From positions 2,011,413-2,075,412 of the forward strand of contig NZ_SGXL01000001.1 of the NCBI RefSeq assembly GCF_004216955.1: 64,000 bases of DNA. Direction: 5' to 3'. This document shows positions 1-9,211 of the stretch, piece by piece. The notes below the pieces were generated by a model. It did not search any database. It was not told the origin of the DNA and saw nothing but the letters and a program-made list of their open reading frames with translations. Both the position numbers and the translations under genes were made by a program. This DNA is from Fictibacillus sp. BK138. Its GTDB lineage: Bacteria > Bacillota > Bacilli > Bacillales > Fictibacillaceae. Each line of letters opens with the position of its first letter. Position 1 is the stretch's first letter.

Positions 1-426
1 CTCAAACGAACGATATTTGTTGGTTAATTGGATAATAAGATCTTCTGAAATACCTGGTTCAAGTTCTTGAAGCTGTAGAAAGGATCTCCATTCTTCAGCG
101 AATTCAGGTATAGGTTCACTATCTTTATTCTGAATCGTCATGTTGTGTACCATTTGTTTAAGCTGACGAATTTCCTGTGTAAGTTCTTCATCTTTTACCG
201 AACTTTGGACTGGTTCATTGTTTATAACCACAGGCTTTTTGGGATGGTAATCAATGTCTTGATCTAAACCCGCAAAAATCTCGATATTCTTTTTAGTGAA
301 AAATCCAAGAAATCCTCCAGCTTGGACTTCCCTCGTATTTAAAATGACTGCGCCGCTTCCAAGATCTGCTCTTACTAGCTTCATAGCTTCCGGCAAGCTG
401 TTTGCTGTATACTTTTTAACCTTCAT
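1..426 (-). CDS. flhF: FlhF, signal-recognition-particle-type GTPase for flagellar placement (3' part missing)
   Basis: The frame opens at an ATG whose first base is shared with the flhA stop codon (TAATG), and runs off the window after about 142 codons without a stop. The visible N-terminus begins MKVKKYTANSLPEAMKLV and continues into a GSGAVILNTREV stretch, typical of the FlhF N-terminal region. The NG GTPase domain lies outside the window, so its motifs cannot be checked. FlhF family members are SRP-like GTPases that affect number and position of flagella. Position directly after flhA is the usual Bacillus order and supports the call strongly. Confidence 0.9.
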   Translation of the reverse strand, partial: MKVKKYTANSLPEAMKLVRADLGSGAVILNTREVQAGGFLGFFTKKNIEIFAGLDQDIDYHPKKPVVINNEPVQSSVKDEELTQEIRQLKQMVHNMTIQNKDSEPIPEFAEEWRSFLQLQELEPGISEDLIIQLTNKYRSFE

Positions 427-2459
427 TAAATATTCACCACCCCAACACTTTTGACCTCAAGTTCAGGCTCTAACTCGTTATATGACAATACGGCTACATC
501 CGGGAGGTAGCGTTCGATCAGCTGACGGACATACATCCTTACCGCTGGAGAACACAAGATGACGATTGACTGATCAAAGCTTCTTCCGGATTCTAATTCC
601 CTTGTGATGCTGTCAAATATTGATTGTGAATCATGCGGGTCTAATGAGAGATAATTGCCGTGTTCGGTTTGCTGAACTGAATCTGCAATCTTTTTCTCAA
701 CTGATCCCCCAAGCGTAATAACATGCAAAGGTTCGTTTTCCGCTACATAGCTTTTAGAGATTTGTCGGGATAATCCTTGTCTGACATATTCCGTTAGAAG
801 ATCTGTGTCTTTCGTCATCTTCGCAAAATCCGCTAAAGTTTCAAAAATTATGGCTAGGTTGCGTATTGAGATCCGCTCTTTAAGCAATTTGGACAAAACT
901 TTTTGAATTTCTCCGATCGTCAGTGCATCTGGTGTAACTTCTTCCACGATTGCTGGATACGATTCTTTGAGATGATCTACCAGTTGTTTTGTTTCCTGTC
1001 TTCCAATTAGTTCATGTGCATGTTTCTTTATGATTTCTGTTAAGTGAGTAGACACGACAGAAGGCGGATCAACTACTGTATAGCCTGAGAATTCCGCTCT
1101 TTCTTTCATTTCCTCACCGATCCAGATAGCAGGTAGACCGAATGCCGGTTCTACAGTATCAATCCCTGTTATTTCTTCATCATCGATACCTGGGCTCATC
1201 GCAAGATAATGATCCAAAAGCAGTTCTCCTTTTGCGACTTGGCTGCCTTTAATCTTGATTCTGTATTCATTCGGCTGTAGCTGTATGTTGTCTCTGATCC
1301 TGACAACCGGTACGATCATTCCGAGTTCAAGTGCCAGCTGTCTTCTGATCATCACGATCCTGTCTAACAAGTCACCGCCCTGAGATGTATCAGCAAGCGG
1401 GATTAAGCTGTACCCGAATTCAAACTCGATCGGGTCGATCTGCAGAAGATTAACGACAGATTCTGGACTTTTAAGTTGTTCGGTCTGAATATCTTCCTCC
1501 ACGACTTCTTCTTTTTCTTTTTGTTCCCGCTCAGCTTTTAAAAGTAAATATCCTCCGACCGAAAGCAATCCTCCGATAGTAATGGTGAAAAAATCATTGA
1601 TTGGTGTGAAAAGTCCAAGCATGATGATCGTTCCGCCAGCTACAAAAAGCATGATTGGATATGCCAGGAGCTGTTTGCTGATATCGAAACCAAGATTTCC
1701 TTCTGATGCTGCCCGTGTAACGATAATACCTGTAGCAGTAGATATGATAAGAGCAGGTATTTGCGATACTAACCCGTCACCAACCGTCATACGGGTAAAC
1801 ATCTCCGCACTCTCACCAAAGCTTAGACCCATTTGAACCATTCCGATAATAATTCCAAAGAGCATATTAATCAGCACGATGATGATACCAGCGATCGCAT
1901 CTCCTTTTACAAACTTGCTGGCACCGTCCATAGCTCCATAAAAATCCGCTTCGCGCTCTATCGTTTCGCGTCTTTCTTTCGCTTCCCGATCAGATATCAT
2001 ACCGGCATTTAAGTCAGCATCGATACTCATCTGTTTACCAGGCATCGCATCAAGAGTAAATCTTGCTGCCACTTCGGATACACGTTCAGATCCTTTTGTA
2101 ATTACGATAAACTGGATGATTATAAGTATGAAAAACACGACTATACCTACAAGAATATTACCTCCGACTACAAACTCCCCGAAGGTATGAACAACATTTC
2201 CGGCATCTCCTTTGGATAAGATGCTTCTTGTCGTTGAAACATTCAGCCCTAGCCTGAAAAGTGTCACCAATAAAAGTAATGACGGGAATATAGAGAACTG
2301 GAGAGGCTGTGTTGTATTCATGGCAATCAATATAATTAAAAGTGCCAGAGAAATATTTACTATGATAAAGAAGTCCAACATAAAAGTCGGCATTGGTATG
2401 ACCAGCATGGCGATAATTAAGATAACACCCGCTAATACACTTATGTCTCTAGCTTTCAT
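426..2459 (-). CDS. flhA: FlhA, flagellar type III export gate protein
   Basis: The 677-residue protein has the usual length of FlhA. An N-terminal block of about eight hydrophobic segments (residues 5-310) is followed by a long soluble domain (about 330-677) that in this family forms the cytoplasmic nonameric ring binding export chaperones. The conserved FHIPEP-family cytoplasmic loop is visible (around residues 120-160, VSEVAARFTLDAMPGKQMSI). FlhA works with FlhB, FliP, FliQ and FliR in proton-driven export of rod, hook and filament subunits. The gene follows flhB by 23 bases and overlaps flhF by one base, so translational coupling with flhF is likely. Confidence 0.97.
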   Translation of the reverse strand: MKARDISVLAGVILIIAMLVIPMPTFMLDFFIIVNISLALLIILIAMNTTQPLQFSIFPSLLLLVTLFRLGLNVSTTRSILSKGDAGNVVHTFGEFVVGGNILVGIVVFFILIIIQFIVITKGSERVSEVAARFTLDAMPGKQMSIDADLNAGMISDREAKERRETIEREADFYGAMDGASKFVKGDAIAGIIIVLINMLFGIIIGMVQMGLSFGESAEMFTRMTVGDGLVSQIPALIISTATGIIVTRAASEGNLGFDISKQLLAYPIMLFVAGGTIIMLGLFTPINDFFTITIGGLLSVGGYLLLKAEREQKEKEEVVEEDIQTEQLKSPESVVNLLQIDPIEFEFGYSLIPLADTSQGGDLLDRIVMIRRQLALELGMIVPVVRIRDNIQLQPNEYRIKIKGSQVAKGELLLDHYLAMSPGIDDEEITGIDTVEPAFGLPAIWIGEEMKERAEFSGYTVVDPPSVVSTHLTEIIKKHAHELIGRQETKQLVDHLKESYPAIVEEVTPDALTIGEIQKVLSKLLKERISIRNLAIIFETLADFAKMTKDTDLLTEYVRQGLSRQISKSYVAENEPLHVITLGGSVEKKIADSVQQTEHGNYLSLDPHDSQSIFDSITRELESGRSFDQSIVILCSPAVRMYVRQLIERYLPDVAVLSYNELEPELEVKSVGVVNI

Positions 2460-2482
2460 CTGTATACTCTCCTATTCATTCC

Positions 2483-3562
2483 TTACACTTTTTTCTTGAT
2501 GCGATAAACAAAGGCTAAGATTTCGGCTACGGCTTTAAACAGATCCTCTGGTATGACATGCCCAATGTCGACCCTGGCATGAAGTGTTCTGGCTAAAGGT
2601 TTATTTTCAACTGTCACGACATTATGTTCTTTGCCGATTTCTTTAATTCTTTGGGCGATCAGGTCAACACCTTTTGCTACAACAACTGGTGCGTCCATTC
2701 CAGAATCATCATATTTTAAGCATATTGCGTAATGGGTAGGGTTCGTGATGATCACATCTGCCTTTGGCACTTCCTGCATCATCCGTCTCATGGCCATCTG
2801 CCTTTGTTTTTCCTTAATCTTTCCTTTGATCTTCGGGTCACCTTCAGACTTTTTGTATTCATCCTTTATATCTTGTTTAGACATCCGGATGTTTTTCTCA
2901 AAGTCGTATTTTTGATACATATAATCGAGAAACGCAAGAAACAGTAAAACGAGCGAAGCCGCAAATCCCATCTTGATAGCAAGTCCGCCAAAAACAGGTA
3001 GCGAGGCTTCTATACTTACAAGTGACATTCTTAAGTAAACATCTCGCTCCATCCATAAGACGAAAAAGGTCACACCGCCGATCAGCAAAATCTTCAATAA
3101 TGATTTGGACAGTTCAACAAGTGCACGCACGGAATAGATTCGTTTAAAACCTGACAAGGGGTTTATGCGTTCAAGTTTCATCTGAATCGCTTCGGTTGAA
3201 AGTAAGAAACCCACCTGCAGATAGTTTCCAATGACACCAGCCGCCATTGCCGCTATCATTACCGGAGCAAGAATAATCGCAACCTCGATCGACAATTCCC
3301 AAAACAGCTTAGGGATACTCGTTTCTGTTACATCATATAAAAGCTTCTTCTCCAGGCTATGTGTGAAGAGGTGCTTTAATCTCTCACCCATCCAGCCTCC
3401 CATGAATGAAAGAAACATCACAGACACAAACAATACGAATGCTGCGTTAATATCAGCACTTTTTGCTACCTGTCCTTTTTTCCGGCTTTCCTGGCGCTTT
3501 TTAGGGGTCGCTTTTTCTGTTTTTTCTTGTGAAAAATATTGTAAATTCATCTGGTATCTCAT
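2483..3562 (-). CDS. flhB: FlhB, export apparatus and substrate-specificity switch
   Basis: The 359-residue protein opens with the FlhB signature EKTEKATPKKRQESRKKGQ, has four hydrophobic segments (about residues 35-215), and carries the NPTH autocleavage motif in VIITNPTHYAI near residue 272. Self-cleavage at NPTH is what lets FlhB and FliK switch export from hook to filament subunits. The C-terminal region (from about residue 272) is directly comparable with the separate small gene at 30829-31095. An in-frame Met four codons downstream is an alternative start. The gene lies four bases after fliR. Confidence 0.97.
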   Translation of the reverse strand: MRYQMNLQYFSQEKTEKATPKKRQESRKKGQVAKSADINAAFVLFVSVMFLSFMGGWMGERLKHLFTHSLEKKLLYDVTETSIPKLFWELSIEVAIILAPVMIAAMAAGVIGNYLQVGFLLSTEAIQMKLERINPLSGFKRIYSVRALVELSKSLLKILLIGGVTFFVLWMERDVYLRMSLVSIEASLPVFGGLAIKMGFAASLVLLFLAFLDYMYQKYDFEKNIRMSKQDIKDEYKKSEGDPKIKGKIKEKQRQMAMRRMMQEVPKADVIITNPTHYAICLKYDDSGMDAPVVVAKGVDLIAQRIKEIGKEHNVVTVENKPLARTLHARVDIGHVIPEDLFKAVAEILAFVYRIKKKV

Positions 3563-3566
3563 CTGA

Positions 3567-4340
3567 CTAAGCAGCCCCCAACAGTTCCATTAAATTGACC
3601 ATGGTATCTCGCATCTGTTCGATCAGCATTTGAATCGAGACAAAAAAGGCGGGCATGACAACCAAAAATAATACAAGAGCTATCAAGATTTTTACCGGAA
3701 GGCCGATAACAAAGATGTTCATCTGAGGAACCGTTCTTGCTACGATTCCAAGTGCCAAATCTGCTAAAAACAGTGTTCCGACAATCGGTATGGCCATCTG
3801 CAGTGCAACTAGAAACATTCCGGAAAAGACACTCACCACAAATTTAGTCATGCTTCCGTTCCCAAAATTAGCGATCGGAGAATCCAAAGGTAGAAAGTTA
3901 TAGCTGTAAAAGATTCCGTCCAGAAGCATGTGATGCCCGTCTACAGCTAAAAGAAAGAGCATGGCAAAAGTATAAAGGTATCTCCCCATCAGGGGCGTTT
4001 GAATACCAGTCTGCGGATCAAAAACGTTTGCAATCGCAAAACCCATCTGCAGATCTATGAATCCTCCTGCTACTTGAAGTGCGTAAAAGACGATTGCTGC
4101 AATAAAACCGATCGCTAGTCCTATCATGGCTTCTTTAATGACTAGAAGAAGGAAGAATCCGTTAATTGGAACTGGATCTGGACTGATGGCGTAAAGCATG
4201 ATCCATGATAAAAATAGAGAAAGACCGATTTTGTGCATCACTGGTAAATTTTTATTTGAAAATACAGGAATCGTTAAAAAAAATGCCGATACTCTAGTTA
4301 GTATTAATAAAAATGCCGGAAAAGAAAGTAAATCTATCAT
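3567..4340 (-). CDS. fliR: FliR, flagellar export gate membrane protein
   Basis: This 257-residue protein is hydrophobic throughout, with about six membrane segments, and has the family length. Landmarks include GGFIDLQMGFAIANVFDPQ (about residues 91-109) and ADLALGIVARTVPQMNIF near residues 194-211, both typical of FliR. With FliP and FliQ it builds the helical export gate core at the centre of the basal body. The fliQ-fliR spacing is one base and flhB follows four bases later, consistent with one polycistronic message. Confidence 0.96.
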   Translation of the reverse strand: MIDLLSFPAFLLILTRVSAFFLTIPVFSNKNLPVMHKIGLSLFLSWIMLYAISPDPVPINGFFLLLVIKEAMIGLAIGFIAAIVFYALQVAGGFIDLQMGFAIANVFDPQTGIQTPLMGRYLYTFAMLFLLAVDGHHMLLDGIFYSYNFLPLDSPIANFGNGSMTKFVVSVFSGMFLVALQMAIPIVGTLFLADLALGIVARTVPQMNIFVIGLPVKILIALVLFLVVMPAFFVSIQMLIEQMRDTMVNLMELLGAA

Positions 4341-4341
4341 G

Positions 4342-4614
4342 TTATAAACCTATGTACGTGTGCAGATTTTGAAAGATATTCGCTGTAAACGCAAGGATCT
4401 GGGATAACATCCAAGGTCCAAAAAATACGAGACCTACCAAAACTGCGACAATCTTAGGAATAAATGCAAGAGTCTGTTCTTGTATTTGTGTAGTTGCTTG
4501 AAAGATACTGACGATCAGACCGACGACTAATGCTAAAGCAAGCAAGGGTCCACATAAGAGAAGGGTTATGTATACACCTTTTTCCGCTAAAGATATAACA
4601 AATTGAGAATCCAT
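4342..4614 (-). CDS. fliQ: FliQ, flagellar export gate membrane protein
   Basis: The 90-residue product has two long hydrophobic helices (about residues 15-40 and 52-75) joined by a short polar loop containing TTQIQEQTLAFIPK, the most conserved part of the FliQ family. FliQ subunits pack around the FliP/FliR core of the export gate. The gene is the right length and sits between fliP and fliR, as in most flagellar operons. Confidence 0.96.
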   Translation of the reverse strand: MDSQFVISLAEKGVYITLLLCGPLLALALVVGLIVSIFQATTQIQEQTLAFIPKIVAVLVGLVFFGPWMLSQILAFTANIFQNLHTYIGL

Positions 4615-4630
4615 GTTCCACCTGCCCGTT

Positions 4631-5311
4631 TTAATAGCTTAATAACAATGACTTAACGATTAAATGCCAGCCATCCACCAGCACGAATAACAATATTTTG
4701 AATGGCAGTGATATCATAACGGGCGGCAGCATCATCATCCCCATCGCCATTAATACAGAAGCTACGACCATATCAATGATCAAAAACGGTACAAAGATCA
4801 TGAAGCCCATCTGAAAAGCCGTTTTCAATTCACTGATCGCAAATGCAGGTACGAGTGTTGTTAAAGGGATATCCTGAATACTCTCTGGCTTCTTCGCTTC
4901 GGAATATTCCAGAAAAAGCATCAAATCCTTCTGCCTTGTATGCTTTGCCATAAATTCTTTAACTGGAAGACTTCCTTTATCAAAAGCCTCCTTTTGTGTG
5001 ATTTCACCTTTCACAAGTGGCTGTATAGCATCTTTATTTACATCATGCATCACGGGTGCCATAATAAAAAATGTAAGAAAAAGTGCAATTCCGATTAACA
5101 CCTGATTCGGCGGCATCTGCTGTGTTGCAAGTGAAGTTCTTACAAATGAAAGAACTATAATGATCCTTGTAAAAGAAGTCATCAGGATAAGAATACTTGG
5201 CGCGAGTGATAGAACTGTTAAGAGCAGCAGCAACTGAATCGTTGTTTCCATGTTTGCCGGATCGCTATTGTTGATAAAATCCAAATCTAGACCTGGAATA
5301 AATTCATTCAT
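4631..5311 (-). CDS. fliP: FliP, flagellar export gate membrane protein
   Basis: The start is taken at the ATG at 5309-5311 (MNEFIPGLDLDF), which has a GAGGAAGG ribosome-binding site directly upstream; a longer in-frame extension to 5368 lies inside fliO and is very basic, so it is rejected. From this start the protein is 226 residues, with a hydrophobic N-terminal segment and the FliP signatures TSFTRIIIVLSFVRTSL and FMIFVPFLIIDMVVASVLM. The start lies inside the 3' end of fliO (eight-base overlap), indicating translational coupling. Confidence 0.95.
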   Translation of the reverse strand: MNEFIPGLDLDFINNSDPANMETTIQLLLLLTVLSLAPSILILMTSFTRIIIVLSFVRTSLATQQMPPNQVLIGIALFLTFFIMAPVMHDVNKDAIQPLVKGEITQKEAFDKGSLPVKEFMAKHTRQKDLMLFLEYSEAKKPESIQDIPLTTLVPAFAISELKTAFQMGFMIFVPFLIIDMVVASVLMAMGMMMLPPVMISLPFKILLFVLVDGWHLIVKSLLLSY

Positions 5312-5960
5312 GATGTTTACCTTCCTCAAACGCCTTCTGTATTTCTTTACGCTGTTCTTTTCTTTCATTCGTTAGTGAAGCCAGCAAGTTCTTAAAGTTC
5401 GTTGTTTGATCTTTCGAACCCTCATCAACTGTCTTTTTTGATGATTCCTCGCGATTCAACCACTTTGATTTCAGCTGGTTCGCCATTGAGCTCACTTGTT
5501 GGGCTGGACGCTGTTCTAGCATCATCTTCACTTCATCTTCATTCGTTATTTCTTTTAATAAAGTAACTGTGTCCCCAACTCCAACCACCAGCACCGAATT
5601 ACCTGTCTTTATCAGCTGTACCGACCGGTTTTGACCAACCCCTATACCTCCAAGAGATTGAAGGTTCTTGCCATCTTGAAAGCTTACTGATTTCTTTTGA
5701 ATAAATCGTAAGACAAAAAACAAAATTACAAGGACAACTCCGAGCATGAAGATAAGTTTAACGAGCATGAAAAATGTACTTTCATTCTTAGCTGGTTCTT
5801 TCATTTCAGAACTTTTATTTTCTGCTTTGTCATCGGTTTTCTTCGAATCATTTACTGTATCCCATACGGTTTTCCCTTGACTGCTGCCTTCCGCTTGTAC
5901 GCTATGAGGTACAAACGAAAGGCAAACTGCTGCAAACAAACATATAATCCATTTCGACAT
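5304..5960 (-). CDS. fliO: FliO (FliZ in B. subtilis), export gate assembly factor
   Basis: The 218-residue protein has a signal peptide (about residues 1-23, ending near VQAEG), a polar linker, one membrane helix (about residues 63-85) and a cytoplasmic domain with GVGQNRSVQLIKTGNSVLVVGVG typical of FliO. The long charged C-terminal tail matches the Bacillus form, historically called FliZ. FliO helps FliP assemble. The gene lies between cheY and fliP, the expected place. Confidence 0.93.
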   Translation of the reverse strand: MSKWIICLFAAVCLSFVPHSVQAEGSSQGKTVWDTVNDSKKTDDKAENKSSEMKEPAKNESTFFMLVKLIFMLGVVLVILFFVLRFIQKKSVSFQDGKNLQSLGGIGVGQNRSVQLIKTGNSVLVVGVGDTVTLLKEITNEDEVKMMLEQRPAQQVSSMANQLKSKWLNREESSKKTVDEGSKDQTTNFKNLLASLTNERKEQRKEIQKAFEEGKHHE

Positions 5961-5975
5961 CGGAATGGTTCCTGC

Positions 5976-6338
5976 TTATCCCAAGGTTTTCTTTATAGCT
6001 TCGATTACGCGGTCTGCTGCAAAAGGCTTAACGATAAAATCTTTCGCTCCAGCCTGGATCGCATCAATAACCATCGCTTGCTGGCCCATAGCAGAACACA
6101 TAATAATTTTTGCATCCGGATGTGATTTTTTAATTTCTTTTAGCGCTGTAATACCGTCCATTTCAGGCATCGTGATATCCATTGTTACTAGATCAGGTTT
6201 CAGATCTTCAAACTTTTCAATAGCTTGAGCTCCATCAGCAGCTTCTCCTACTACATCAAAACCATTTTTGACTAAGATATCTTTAATCATCATTCTCATA
6301 AATGCTGCATCATCAACAACTAAAATACGCTCTCCCAT
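5976..6338 (-). CDS. cheY: CheY, chemotaxis response regulator
   Basis: This is a single receiver domain of 120 residues. The acidic pocket (Asp9, Asp10), phosphoacceptor Asp54 in VTMDITMPEMDG, Ser82 and Lys104 are all present. Phosphorylated CheY binds the N-terminal peptides of FliM and FliY at the motor switch. It is flanked by fliY and fliO as in the B. subtilis fla/che operon. Confidence 0.96.
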   Translation of the reverse strand: MGERILVVDDAAFMRMMIKDILVKNGFDVVGEAADGAQAIEKFEDLKPDLVTMDITMPEMDGITALKEIKKSHPDAKIIMCSAMGQQAMVIDAIQAGAKDFIVKPFAADRVIEAIKKTLG

Positions 6339-6356
6339 TACAATTACCTCCGTTGT

Positions 6357-7499
6357 TTATTTCAGTTTTTCTAAACGGTCGCGTTGACTTAAAATTTCAG
6401 TTACGCGAACACCAAAATTCTCATCAATTACAACTACTTCACCTTTAGCTATCATCTTCTGATTCACAAAGATATCTACAGGTTCTCCTGCCAACTTATC
6501 AAGCTCTACAATCGACCCGGCTGACATCTCTAAAATATCTTTAATCGTTTTCTTTGTGCGTCCTAGTTCCACCGTTACTTGAAGCGGAATATCTAAAAGC
6601 ATATCCAGGTTCTTCGTTTCAGTCTGGCTGGAACCAAAATCGCTGAAATCTGAAAAACTTGCAGGCTTTACAGAAACATCTCTCATCTGCGGCTGATAAG
6701 ATGGTGGAGGTTCTGGTCTCGTCTCTCTTTGTACGTAAGATTCTTCATGATCCTGTAAAGAAGGCTGCTTAACAGGCTCCTTATCTACTTGAGGCTTATA
6801 ATCAGCAACAGGCTCCTGCTCAGCTTGTGGTTCAGGATTCATCAATTTGTGTACAAGATCCTTTGAGAACTCAGCATCAATCAATTGCATGATATTAGAA
6901 TCTATTAATTCTCCTACTTTTAGACGGAACGAAACTTTTACTAGGATTTCTTCATCTGGTATCAGGCTCGTGTTTGATTCAACATCAAGAAAATCAATCT
7001 TCGGCGGAGAAATATCTACTTTCTTGTTAAAGATCGTTGACATGGATGTCGATGCAGAACCCATCATCTGGTTCATCGCTTCACCAACAGCACTTAGCTG
7101 CAGTTCCCCAAAATCTGGCGAGGGGTTCGTCCCTTCACCTCCAAGCATAAGGTCTGCAATGATCTGTGCATCCGACTTACGGATAACCAATAGATTTGCA
7201 CCTTCGATACCTTCTGTATATGTAACCTGTACAGCAACATGCGGAATCGGGAATTCGTCTTTTAACTCTGTTCTTTTGACAACATTAACTGTAGGTGTCG
7301 TTATTTCTACTTTTTGATTTAAAAGTGTTGATAGCGCAGTAGCCGCACTTCCAAATGAGATGTTTCCAATTTCACCTAGTGCATCTTGTTCAATAGTAGA
7401 TAAATAGTCTTCGGTTTGTGTCGTTCCGGACGAGGAAGGACTTCCACCATTCAGCAAAGCATCAATTTCATCTTGTGAAAGCATATCTCCACTTACCAT
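6357..7499 (-). CDS. fliY: FliY, flagellar switch protein with CheY-P phosphatase (CheC-like) and FliN domains
   Basis: The 380-residue protein has three parts. An N-terminal FliM-like CheY-binding peptide (LSQDEIDALLNGG) comes first. A CheC-type phosphatase region (about residues 30-210) follows, with two copies of the E-x2-N helix (GEIGNISFGSAATAL and VGEAMNQMMGSASTS). After a proline/glutamine-rich linker comes a C-terminal FliN domain (about residues 295-375, DIPLQVTVELGRTKKTI). The start ATG at 7499 has an AAGGAGG site ten bases upstream and overlaps the fliM stop by seven bases. A second in-frame Met five codons later is possible. Confidence 0.96.
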   Translation of the reverse strand: MVSGDMLSQDEIDALLNGGSPSSSGTTQTEDYLSTIEQDALGEIGNISFGSAATALSTLLNQKVEITTPTVNVVKRTELKDEFPIPHVAVQVTYTEGIEGANLLVIRKSDAQIIADLMLGGEGTNPSPDFGELQLSAVGEAMNQMMGSASTSMSTIFNKKVDISPPKIDFLDVESNTSLIPDEEILVKVSFRLKVGELIDSNIMQLIDAEFSKDLVHKLMNPEPQAEQEPVADYKPQVDKEPVKQPSLQDHEESYVQRETRPEPPPSYQPQMRDVSVKPASFSDFSDFGSSQTETKNLDMLLDIPLQVTVELGRTKKTIKDILEMSAGSIVELDKLAGEPVDIFVNQKMIAKGEVVVIDENFGVRVTEILSQRDRLEKLK

Positions 7500-8485
7500 T
7501 GATCCTCATCCTCCTTAATGGTTTCTAATATTTGTACAGCTAGCTTTTTCTTCACCTTTCCAGGCTGGCCGAAAAACTTAGGATTGTTTTCCACTTTGAT
7601 TACAAGCGGCTGGCCGATCCTCTGGTCTAGTTCAATGCAGTCTCCTGGAGCAAGATGAAGAAATTCCTCAATCGACATCTCTGAAGAACCTAATTCAACT
7701 TTGAAAGGAAGAAATGCATTTTTTAATTTTTGTTCAATAAACTCCGATTCCCCTGAAGTCCGCACTCTCTTTTTGTTCTGCATCCAATGGCTTACAGAAA
7801 GCTTTGGAATGATAGGTTCGATCACAACATGCGGCAAACAAATATTGATCATGCCGCTCGTCTCACCAATCGTCGTATTCAGTGAAATAACTACCACTGT
7901 TTCGTTTGGTGAAACCATCTGTAAAAATTGCGGGTTCACTTCCAGATCAAGCATGAATGGATCCAATTCAATAACGCTTGTCCACGCTTCCTTAAAACTA
8001 TCTAGTGTATTTTCAAACAGCTGGCTCATGATTCTCGTTTCGATCTCAGTCAGATTCTCGATCTTATTCATACCAGTACCACTGCCGCCCATCACTCTGT
8101 CCATCATGGCGTATGCAATATTCGGATTCACTTCCATCAATATTCTGCCTTCGAACGGGTGAGCTTCAAATACATTTAATAGAGTCATCTTTGGAACCGA
8201 GCGGATAAATTCTTCATATGGCAGCTGATCAACAGAAGCCACTCCGATTTGTACATATGTTCTTAACTGCGCAGAAAAATAGGTTGTTAACAACCTTGCG
8301 AAATTTTCATGCAAACGCGTTAAACTTCGAATCTGTTCTTTTGAAAACCGAAGCGCTCTTTTAAAATCGTAAACTTTTACTTTTTTCTCTGACTCTTCCT
8401 TTTTCAGCTCTTCTGCATCCATTTCACCTGTTGACAGAGCGGAGAGAAGTGCATCAATTTCGTTTTGCGATAAAACATCTACCAA
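7493..8485 (-). CDS. fliM: FliM, flagellar motor switch protein
   Basis: The product has the CheY-binding peptide VLSQNEIDALLSAL, a middle CheC-like domain with EFIRSVPKMTLLNVF and the motif DRVMGGSGTGMNK, and a C-terminal FliN-like domain (about residues 245-325). The start is placed at the TTG at 8483-8485, because the ribosome-binding site AAGAGGTGAG sits just upstream; the GTG at 8494 that would lengthen the protein lies inside that site. FliM couples CheY-P binding to FliG and sets rotation direction. It overlaps fliY by seven bases. Confidence 0.95.
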   Translation of the reverse strand: MVDVLSQNEIDALLSALSTGEMDAEELKKEESEKKVKVYDFKRALRFSKEQIRSLTRLHENFARLLTTYFSAQLRTYVQIGVASVDQLPYEEFIRSVPKMTLLNVFEAHPFEGRILMEVNPNIAYAMMDRVMGGSGTGMNKIENLTEIETRIMSQLFENTLDSFKEAWTSVIELDPFMLDLEVNPQFLQMVSPNETVVVISLNTTIGETSGMINICLPHVVIEPIIPKLSVSHWMQNKKRVRTSGESEFIEQKLKNAFLPFKVELGSSEMSIEEFLHLAPGDCIELDQRIGQPLVIKVENNPKFFGQPGKVKKKLAVQILETIKEDEDQW

Positions 8486-8519
8486 GAGTCTCACCTCTTT
8501 TCATGCTTGTATTTAATGA

Positions 8520-8948
8520 TTATTGAATGATCTTTTGAGTAGTGTAGACTCTTACTACTTTCCCATCTAGCATCACTTTATTAATCTCTGATTGCAAGGT
8601 ATCTTCTAATGAGATCAACCCTTTTTGTCCTGAAAGTTCTTCTGTCTTCTTGTTTGAAATTTCATAGATGATCAGGTTGTTAACTTGGAACAATCTTTTT
8701 TCAAGTTCCTTTTTAGCATCCTTATTATCTGCTTGAATCTTAAACTTGATTTTGACATAAGACTTATCAGCCAAATTTGTGGTAATCTCTTCTGTTTCAA
8801 CCATCAGCTTATCAAGCTCTTCCGCAGTTGGTTCTGAAGCTTCGGTCTTGGGCGAGAAGTATTGAAAACCAAAGTACCCAGCTGCGCCAATAAGGCCAAT
8901 AGCTACAACCATGGAGAGCATGATCGTTACCGCTTTATTTTTACCCAT
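8520..8948 (-). CDS. fliL: FliL, flagellar basal body-associated protein
   Basis: The 142-residue protein has one N-terminal membrane helix (about residues 8-29) followed by an extracytoplasmic domain ending in DGKVVRVYTTQKIIQ, where most FliL proteins carry the conserved VxxVYFTxFVxQ-type end. FliL surrounds the stator units. The start ATG abuts the upstream stop codon (TAG immediately followed by ATG), so the gene is probably translated by coupling with the small upstream gene. Confidence 0.93.
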   Translation of the reverse strand: MGKNKAVTIMLSMVVAIGLIGAAGYFGFQYFSPKTEASEPTAEELDKLMVETEEITTNLADKSYVKIKFKIQADNKDAKKELEKRLFQVNNLIIYEISNKKTEELSGQKGLISLEDTLQSEINKVMLDGKVVRVYTTQKIIQ

Positions 8949-9164
8949 CTATTGACCCTCCTCTTTATTGCCATTCAGCGGCAACAAGGTGATGCCTCTG
9001 TAAAATGAAGCTACCTTTTGAGCAACCATTTCTTCACTTTCCTTCACAACAAATTTCTTCCCAGTGGTCAAGGTAATCGTCGTATCAGGAAACGATTGAA
9101 CCTGTTCAATATAGATTGCATTTAGGGTAAACGTATTTCCATTTAACTGAGTTAAAGAAATCAT
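8949..9164 (-). CDS. swrD: FlbD/SwrD-family flagellar protein
   Basis: The 71-residue protein matches the FlbD family: MISLTQLNGNTFTLNAIYIEQVQ followed by PDTTITLTTGKKFVVKES. In B. subtilis the homologue at this place between flgE and fliL is SwrD, which raises motor torque for swarming. The stop codon directly abuts the fliL start. The C-terminal tail (LLPLNGNKEEGQ) is variable in the family. Confidence 0.88.
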   Translation of the reverse strand: MISLTQLNGNTFTLNAIYIEQVQSFPDTTITLTTGKKFVVKESEEMVAQKVASFYRGITLLPLNGNKEEGQ

Positions 9165-9173
9165 ATGAATTCA

Positions 9174-9199
9174 GGGCTAAGCAACAGAATGCTTAACCC
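9174..9199 (-). other. Intercistronic hairpin downstream of flgE
   Basis: A ten-base-pair stem (GGGTTAAGCA / TGCTTAGCCC, one G-U pair) with a six-base loop lies between flgE and swrD on the transcribed strand. No U-tract follows, so it looks like an mRNA 3'-end stabiliser or partial terminator rather than a full intrinsic terminator. Confidence 0.55.
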
Positions 9200-9211
9200 C
9201 TCCTCCCTTCA

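Noticed and set aside
5312-5368. Longer N-terminus for FliP (MKEKNSVKK...)
   Set aside because: It lies inside fliO, is strongly basic, and the ATG at 5311 has an ideal GAGGAAGG site and matches the family start.
9184-9199. Terminator between flgE and swrD
   Set aside because: The stem is good but no U-tract follows, and swrD, fliL and later genes depend on transcription through it; kept only as an intercistronic hairpin.
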